A DNA stretch of 64,000 bases, taken from Megalobrama amblycephala (lineage: Eukaryota; Chordata; Actinopteri; Cypriniformes; Xenocyprididae). The notes beneath the pieces are model-generated. The model was not told the DNA's origin. It searched no databases and saw nothing but the letters and a program-made list of their open reading frames with translations. Shown here piece after piece: positions 57,540 through 64,000 of the stretch. The stretch covers positions 39,368,174-39,432,173 of the forward strand of contig NC_063061.1 of assembly GCF_018812025.1 (NCBI RefSeq), given 5' to 3'. The position numbers and the translations under genes are program-made. The first letter of the stretch is position 1, and each line of letters starts with the position of its first letter.

Positions 57540-58269
57540 TTCGAGATGAAACATCGGCGAAGTTTTATCGGCTATTAATCGTCTGTCTTGGAGCGTCTGG
57601 CTTGACCTTCAGTACGTAATGAAGTGCGCTAATATCCGGCTCTAACGTGAGGAAAATAACCATGGCTGACTGCTTCCCTCGCTTTTCATAATCTCGTCCT
57701 AAATGACGGTTGCCTTGAATGTGTCCGAGAGCAGCATCATAATCATAACCTACGGGAGAGATTTTACACGTGTACATAAACAGCCGGTTGAGTTGGTTAC
57801 TTCATCTCCTTCAGCCTTTGAATCTGAACACAGTTCCAAATCAAACGTTTTGAGTACACTGTTCATTACCAGATAACTTTCTATTAATGTTACTGGAAGA
57901 ACGTTTGTTGATAACTTTGAGAGCACCATCTGAGAACAGTTTTCTTCCATTTATCCAGATGTAAAAGCAACAAAATTTGCATGCAGGACTGCTGAACCAA
58001 TCAGAGACAGATGAAACGTGATAGAGATGAATCACTGACATATAACCTGAAAAACAGTTTTAGCCATATTTGAGCTTTGGTGATTTTACACTCTTCATTG
58101 AAACATAAGCTTGACAAACATTTCTGTCCTTCCACAGTAGAGCAGATAAATTTAGACTTGCAATATTGTAAACAGCTGCAGAGATCCCCATCAAATACAG
58201 CAACATGCTCATGGTTGGACGGAAACCATGTGAGGTGAAATTGCCTCAGGATCACATGCTCTTCAAACA
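57540..58269. promoter_or_regulatory. Candidate conserved upstream element, then unique sequence
   Basis: 57550-57790 is complex, with GGCTATTAATCGTCTGTCTT and CGTCCTAAATGACGGTTGCC, and has the texture of conserved non-coding DNA. 57885-57935 is family F. No gene supported. Confidence 0.3.
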
Positions 58270-58440
58270 AGAATCCACTTCCTTCCTGCTATTCTTCACC
58301 TGCCACCCTGAACCATCAGCTTATCCAGACCTTCTGTGCTGAACACTTTCCATCAGGAATTCACTGACAGTCTCTGATATGTTAACTACATTTTTATATT
58401 TATAAAGAAAATACAAATTGTGATGGCAAAACTCACTGTT
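58270..58440 (+). repeat. Unique segment duplicated at 60587-60720, copy 1
   Basis: The sequence from AACCATCAGCTTATCCAGAC to GCAATGTGGTTTCTAGTGTG recurs with few changes at 60587-60720. In both places it leads straight into the 41-bp minisatellite. Confidence 0.9.
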
Positions 58441-59668
58441 GCAATGTGGTTTCTAGTGTGTTCTGAGTGTTTTCAGGCTGTTGCTATGCAGTTTCTATGG
58501 TGTTCTGAATGTTTTAAGCTGTTTCTATGCCGTTTATATGGTGTTCTGCATGTTTTAGACTGTTGCTATGCAGTTGCTATGGTGTTCTGAGTGTTTTAGG
58601 CTGTTGCTATGGGGTTTCTAAGGTGTTCTGAGTGTTTTTTTTGGCTGTTCCTATGCAGCTGTTAGGGTGTTCTGGGTGTTTTATGCTGTTGCTATGCCAT
58701 TTATATGGTGTTCTGAGTACTTTAGACTGTTGCTATGCAGTTGCTATGGTGTTCTGAGTGTTTTAGGCTGTTGCTATGGGGTTTCTAAGGTGCTCTGAGT
58801 GTTTTTTTGGCTGTTCCTACGCAGTTGTTAGGGTGTTCTGGGTGTTTTATGCTGTTGCTATGCCGTTTATATGGTGTTCTGAGTGTTTTAGACTGTTGCT
58901 ATGCAGTTGCTATGGTGTTCTGAGTGTTTTAGGCTGTTGCTATGGGGTTTCTAAGGTGTTCTGAGTGTTTTAGACTGTTGCTATGCAGTTGCTATGGTGT
59001 TCTGAGTGTTTTAGGTTGTTGCTATGGGGTTTCTAAGGTGTTCTGAGTGTTTGAGGTTGTTCCGATGCAGTTATTAAGGTGTTGTAAGTGTTTTAGGCTG
59101 TTGCTATGGGGTTTCTAGGGTGTTCTGAGTGTTTTTTTTTTTTGGCTGTTCCTATGCAGTTGTTAGGGTGTTCTGGGTGTTTTATGCTGTTGCTATGCAG
59201 TTGCTAGGGTGTTCTAAGTGTTTGAGGATGCTGCTATGTGGTTGCTAGGGTGTTCTGAGTCTTTTAGGCTGTTGCTATGCAGTTGTTGGGGTGTTCTGAG
59301 TGTTTTAGGCTGTTGCTATAGGGTTACTAAAGTGTTCTGAGTGTTTTAGACTGTTATGCAGTTGTTAGGGTGTTCTGAGTGTTTTAGACTGTTGCCATGC
59401 AGTTGCTAGGGTGTTCTGGGTGTTTTTGGCTGTTTCTATGTGGTTTCTAAGGTGTTCTGAGTGTTTTAGGGTGTAGTTATGCAGTTGCTAGGGTGTTCTG
59501 ACTGTTTTATGCTGTTGCTATGCAGTTGTTGGGGTGTTCTAAGTGTTTTATGCTGTTGCTATGGGTGTTCTGAGTGTTTTATGCTGTTGCTAGGCAGTCG
59601 GTAGGGTGTTCTAAGTGTTTGAGGATGTTGCTATGTGGTTGCTAGGGTGTTGTGGCTGTTTTTTTCTT
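58441..59668. repeat. Minisatellite block 3, about 41-bp units
   Basis: The unit is GTTGCTATGCAGTTGCTAGG followed by GTGTTCTGAGTGTTTTAGGC (T), with many variants (GGGGTTTCTAAGG). Same core as blocks 1 and 2. Confidence 0.9.
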
Positions 59669-60586
59669 TCTGTATGGTAGGAAAAGACTCTCAGTGATCT
59701 TCTACACAGTAAATGTTCCTTCTTCAGTGTGCATCTGTGGGATTTTTCCAGCAATTTATGGTCCACAGGGTGAAAATGGTGCACACAATCATCTTTAACA
59801 CTTTGTGATTTCAGCACATCACTAGCAGATTCATACTTCAGAAGATCTATTTTAACTACAATATTAAAGACAGGAGGAAGGACTGTCTCCTAAACACGGA
59901 GCCCATGAAAACACTGTAAACAGACGAGAGCTCTTCCTGAAAGCTCACATCCTGGAGGAACGACACATACGGCACTCCAGAGAACCTTCAGCTCAAGGAC
60001 GTCTGCGTTTCCTCCTCTTCCTCTGGCGTTCTTATCTTCCATCCACCTTTCAGGCTTCATACTCACTTCCTGTTCTTGCAGCTTCTGTCCCTCAAACACA
60101 CACACACACACTCTGTCAGCAAAGGGTTTGCCATTAGAATCTGATCGACCTCTTTCGCGCGAGAAGGCCATGATGAATGATTCATCCTGAGGGAAAGCGC
60201 TGACTCACGACAGCATCTCAAAGCAGAAACTAAATGGATTTTACCAGCACAGCCTTCAGTATCTGGACCAGAACATGAAGAGGACGTTTCCTGCTCTTCA
60301 GGGAAACAGACAAGCTTCTTCTCAGAAGCTAAACCTAGTGCGCTCCCTACACAGACAGCATTCAAAGGGTTCTCCAAACAAAGAGAGCAGCTGCTGCCTT
60401 CTAAGTCTGAGGGAAAACAAGGCAATGTGAATAGTTAGGATAGTCAAAAAATACATCCAAATCCCAAATTGGGTTGACAAATAAAAAGGATAGATGTCTG
60501 CACACTGAAATTATGTATAAATGTTTTGGCCAGTCATATTTTAACAATCCTAAAACTGTGGACAGTTGTGGACTGTGCAGAACCTT
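59669..60586. other. Unique spacer between two minisatellite blocks
   Basis: Complex sequence with a short (CA)n at about 60098. The overlapping minus frames at 59890-60425 show no recognised domain. 60520-60570 (GGCCAGTCATATTTTAACAA) recurs at 62553 after block 4. Confidence 0.5.
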
Positions 60587-60720
60587 CAGCTTATCCAGAC
60601 CTTCTGTGCTGAACACTCTCCATCAGGAATTCACTGACAGTCTCTGATATGTTAACAACATTTTTACATTTATAAAGAAAATACAAATTGTGATGGCAAA
60701 ACTCACTGTTGCAATGTGGT
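60587..60720 (+). repeat. Duplicated unique segment, copy 2
   Basis: Near-identical to 58270-58440, here fused directly downstream of the GGCCAGTCATATTTTAACAA segment. Confidence 0.9.
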
Positions 60721-62520
60721 TTCTAGTGTGTTTTAGGCTGTTTCTATATCGTTTCTATGGTGATCTGGGTGTTTTTTGCCTGTTGCTATGCGGTTGCTAG
60801 GGTGTTCTGAGTGTTTTTGCCTGTGTCTATGCAGTTTCTATGGTGTTCTGAGTGATTTAGAGTGTTGTTATGCAGTTGCTAGGGTGTTCTGAGTGTTTTA
60901 GGCTTATGCTATGTGGTTGCTAGGGTGTTCTGAGTGTTTTAGGCTGTTGCTATGCAGTTGTTGGTGTGTTCTAAGTGTTTTAGGCTGTTGCTATGGGGTT
61001 TCTAAGGTGTTCTGAGTGTTTTAGACTTGTTATGCAGTTGCTAGGGTGTTCTGAGTGTTGTAGACTGTTGCTATGCAGTTGCTAGGGTGTTCTGAGTGTT
61101 TTGGGCTGTTGCTATGGGGTTTCTAAGGTGTTCTGAGTGTTTTAGACTGTTGTTATGCAGTTGCTAGGGTGTTCTGAGTGTTTTAGAATGTTGCTATGCA
61201 GTTGTTGGGGTGTTCTAAGTGTTTAGGCTGTTGATATGGGGTTTCTAAGGTGTTCTGACTGTTTTAGTATTGTTATGCAGTTGTTACGGTGTTCTGAGTG
61301 TTGTAGACTGTTGCTATGGGTTTCTAAGATGTTCTTAGTGTTTTAGACTTGTTATGCAGTTGCTAGGTTGTTCCGAGTGTTGAAGACTGTTGCTATGCAG
61401 TTGTTAGGGTGTTCTGAGTGTTGTAGACTGTTGCTATGGGTTTCTAAGGTGTTCTTAGTGTTTTAGATTTGTTATGCAGTTGCTAGGGTGTTCCGAGTGT
61501 TGTAGACTGTTGCTATGCAGTTGCTAGGGTGTTCCGAGTGTTGTAGACTGTTGCTATGCAGTTGCTAGGGTGTTCTGAGTGTTGTAGACTGTTGCTATTC
61601 AGTTGTTAGGGTGTTTGAGTGTTGTAGACTGTTGCTATGCAGTTGCTAGGGTGTTCTGAGTGTTGTAGACTGTTGCTATGCAGTTGTTAGGGTGTTTGAG
61701 TGTTGTAGACTGTTGCTATGCAGTTGCTAGGGTGTTCCGAGTGTTGTAGACTGTTGCTATGCAGTTGCTAGGGTGTTCTGAGTGTTGTAGACTGTTGCTA
61801 TTCAGTTGTTAGGGTGTTTGAGTGTTGTAGACTGTTGCTATGCAGTTGCTAGGGTGTTCTGAGTGTTTGTAGACTGTTGCTATGCAGTTGCTAGGGTGTT
61901 CTGAGTGTTTTGGGCTGTTGCTATGGGGTTTCTAACGTGTTCTGGGTGTTTTAGACTGTAGTTATGCAGTTGCTAGGGTGTTCTGAGTGTTGTAGACTGT
62001 TGCTATGCAGTTGCTAGGGTGTTCTGAGTGTTTTGGGCTGTTGCTATGGGGTTTCTAAGGTGGTCTGAGTGTTTTAGACTGTAGTTATGCAGTTGTTGGG
62101 GTGTTCTAAGTGTTTAGGCTGTTGCTATGGGGTTTCTAAGGTGTTCTGAGTGTTTTAGACTTGTTATGCAGTTGCTAGGGTGTTCTGAGTGTTTTGGGCT
62201 GTTGCTATGCAGTTGTTGGGGTGTTCTAATTGTTTAGGCCGTTGCTATGGGGTTTCTAAGGTGTTCAGAGTGTTTTAGACTGTAGTTATGCAGTTGCTAG
62301 GGTGTTCTGAGTGTTTTAGGCTGTTCCTATGCAGTTGGTAGGGTGTTCTGAGTGTTTTAGAATGTTGCTATGCAGTTGTTGGGGTGTTCTAAGTGTTTAG
62401 GCTGTTGCTATGGGGTTTCTAAGGTGTTCTGAGTGTTGTAGACTGTTGCTATGCAGTTGCTAGGGTGTTCTGAGTGCCGTAGACTGTTGCTATGCAGTTG
62501 CTAGGGTGTTCTGAGTGTTA
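60721..62520. repeat. Minisatellite block 4, about 41-bp units
   Basis: As block 3, with long homogeneous runs of TGTAGACTGTTGCTATGCAG and TTGCTAGGGTGTTCTGAG, especially between 61.48 and 61.9 kb, indicating recent expansion. Confidence 0.92.
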
Positions 62521-63224
62521 TGAAATTACAGCTCCAGAAAGTGTATAAACGTTTCGGCCAGTCATATTTTAACAATCCTAAAACTGTGGACAGTAAAATG
62601 CTTCTCGTATCTTCAGTTGTTCAGATCCTGAGGATATCTCAGAATGCATTGATCCGAGATAACGGACAAGAGACGGACGCTCACCGTGTGTGTGCTGAAG
62701 ACGTGCATGTGCCCTTCATAGTGAACTTCAGTTATTAAGGACAATTGAAATTCCGCGGCGGTGTGCGATTGAGCCGAGGATTACACGTGTGTCTCCGTTA
62801 TTGTGCTCGGCTCTTTCCTCAGACTTAATGAGAACAGAAAGCTTTGTTGTGCCGAGATACTCCATTCACAGGCAGAACGGCTCTAACTGCTTTTTCTCGC
62901 CGAAAAGGAATGACATCTAATACCTGAGGGCACTTTCTTATCTCCAGCCTGTCAAAAACAGACACGGCGATCATTCAGAGCAGCTTTAGGCCGCAGAACG
63001 CAGCAGCCAATGGGAAACGGCTGCGATATTTCCTTTGTAACGACGCATCCGTGTTGCTCCCGGTGGAGCGGAGCTTTCTTCCTCTTTCTCCATGTTTTAA
63101 GGATGAGATTGTTCTGAAAGAGCGTGAAATGTGATGATGTGCGGATGATACGGGGAATGTTTAAGGTGAATCATTAGTCAGTCTTCACTAGTGTTGATAC
63201 TGATGTGCTGAAATGATGTTCTTC
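62521..63224. promoter_or_regulatory. Duplicate fragment then candidate conserved upstream element
   Basis: 62528-62595 repeats the GGCCAGTCATATTTTAACAA segment of 60520. 62745-63010 is complex, balanced sequence (GATTACACGTGTGTCTCCGT, AGACTTAATGAGAACAG, CTTTCTTATCTCCAGCC with a GATA core) and could be conserved. No gene supported. Confidence 0.3.
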
Positions 63225-63900
63225 CTCAGTGTTTCTGTCTTGTTTTCCAGCATAAATATCTAAACATTCTTAAATCAAGATACATTTACTGGAGAAATGA
63301 CTGAAGATATTAAGTATAAAAATGAAACAAAATGAAGTGAAATATCTGCCAATGAGGTCAGAAAAATAAAAGCTCTACAAAGTTTCAACATCAAAGTGCA
63401 ATTCTGAACAGCCAGAAGCGAGTTGTCAGTAACTTACTGTACGTAGGTTTGTAACTCATTTGCATAATGTCAGCTCATTGGCTGCTGGCGAACAGCGTCT
63501 CTTTGCCCCGCCCTCAATCACTGTAGTTGTTTCTGAGACGAGTTTGGTTCGTGTTGTCGAGAAGACGCTGTTTTCGTTACTGTTCATATCACTGTGCATC
63601 AAGTGCTGAGATTCAGATATGATAATGAGCGTTTGGTTTCCGACCAATCACAGCAGAGCAGCTCTCAGAGAGGCGGGGTTTAGAGAGACTGAATTTCAGA
63701 CACTGAGAGAAAAAAGAGCTGATGTTGGAATGGATATTAGGAGAAAATTAAAGTGTTTTTTTGACCTTGGAGATGCCAAAACAACACTAGGAGCCTTTAA
63801 AATAGCATAATTGGGGCACTTTAATATCTTCGGTCATTTTGCTTCTCAGGTAATTGTGTCTTGATTTAAGAATGTATTTGTACTAAAAACACTGAGGATG
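63225..63900. mobile_element. Element D with inverted ends
   Basis: TATCTAAACATTCTTAAATC (63260) and, inverted, TGTCTTGATTTAAGAATGTA (63858) bracket about 600 bp. This includes ATTGGCTGCTGGCGAACAGC with CCCCGCCCTC, and CCAATCACAGCAGAGCAGCT with GGCGGGGTTT. Those blocks also look loosely inverted, so the unit may be a whole fold-back element. Fragment-only copies lie at 42285 and 51340. Confidence 0.5.
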
Positions 63901-64000
63901 AAAATCATTTTTTGGTGCAGTGATGGTATCAGATGCATTGGATCATTCTGTGCCTCTGAATCATGCTGGTTCTCTGCAGCTGAATTTGATGCCTGTGTGT

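Noticed and set aside
60063..60425. 120-codon minus frame between minisatellite blocks
   Set aside because: Contains a CA-repeat-derived Cys/Val run, lacks domain resemblance and overlaps another frame.
48980..62520. Telomere-like TTAGGG/CTAGGG words
   Set aside because: The G-triplets belong to GTTGCTAGGGTGTT minisatellite units; no TTAGGG tandem run occurs, so it is not an interstitial telomere.

Overview
The window is vertebrate nuclear DNA, most likely from a cyprinid or other cypriniform fish. It has GT-AG introns, one very large coding exon, a CpG-rich 5' end, a tRNA-derived SINE and many fold-back DNA transposons of the kinds common in carp-like genomes. No bacterial, viral or organellar gene organisation was seen. 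The species call rests on recognising repeat types, not on a search.

The only protein-coding gene I can support is znf462, on the minus strand, and it runs off the left edge. Three coding exons are resolved at base level: 8536-8761, 3028-8393 and 1981-2118. They join in frame (phase 1, then phase 0) into 1,910 codons with 25 C2H2 zinc fingers. The C-terminal part, roughly 600 residues judging from the human protein, lies beyond position 1. A CpG-rich segment near 33.5-34.1 kb, with a YY1-type motif and a strong splice donor on the minus strand, is the likely promoter and first non-coding exon. This implies a first intron of about 25 kb.

Layout: 1-1980 is intron without a recognised exon; 1981-8792 holds the coding exons; 8793-34040 is the putative first intron. 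That intron carries four contrasting tandem repeats or motif clusters: a CCAAT/GC-box array at 10.4-11.7 kb, a 71-bp array at 16.2-18.0 kb, an AP-1-like cluster at 19.7-20.7 kb and an ACTAC-type array at 23.6-25.4 kb. From 34 to 64 kb is the gene-poor upstream flank. It holds nested TTAA-ended fold-back elements, a THAP-transposase remnant, an inverted pair of LTR-like sequences, and about 6 kb of related GTTGCTAGGGTGTT minisatellites in four blocks.

The znf462 product is a nuclear chromatin and transcription regulator; the mammalian orthologue is linked to G9a/GLP-HP1 repression and to PBX1. Several unique, complex stretches in intron 1 and upstream look like candidate conserved non-coding elements, but that needs cross-species alignment. 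The most notable structures are the repeated 'finger plus tail' module in the protein, the 26-copy expansion inside one copy of a dispersed element, the 16-copy NF-Y/GC-box-like array, and the shared termini of several transposon families.
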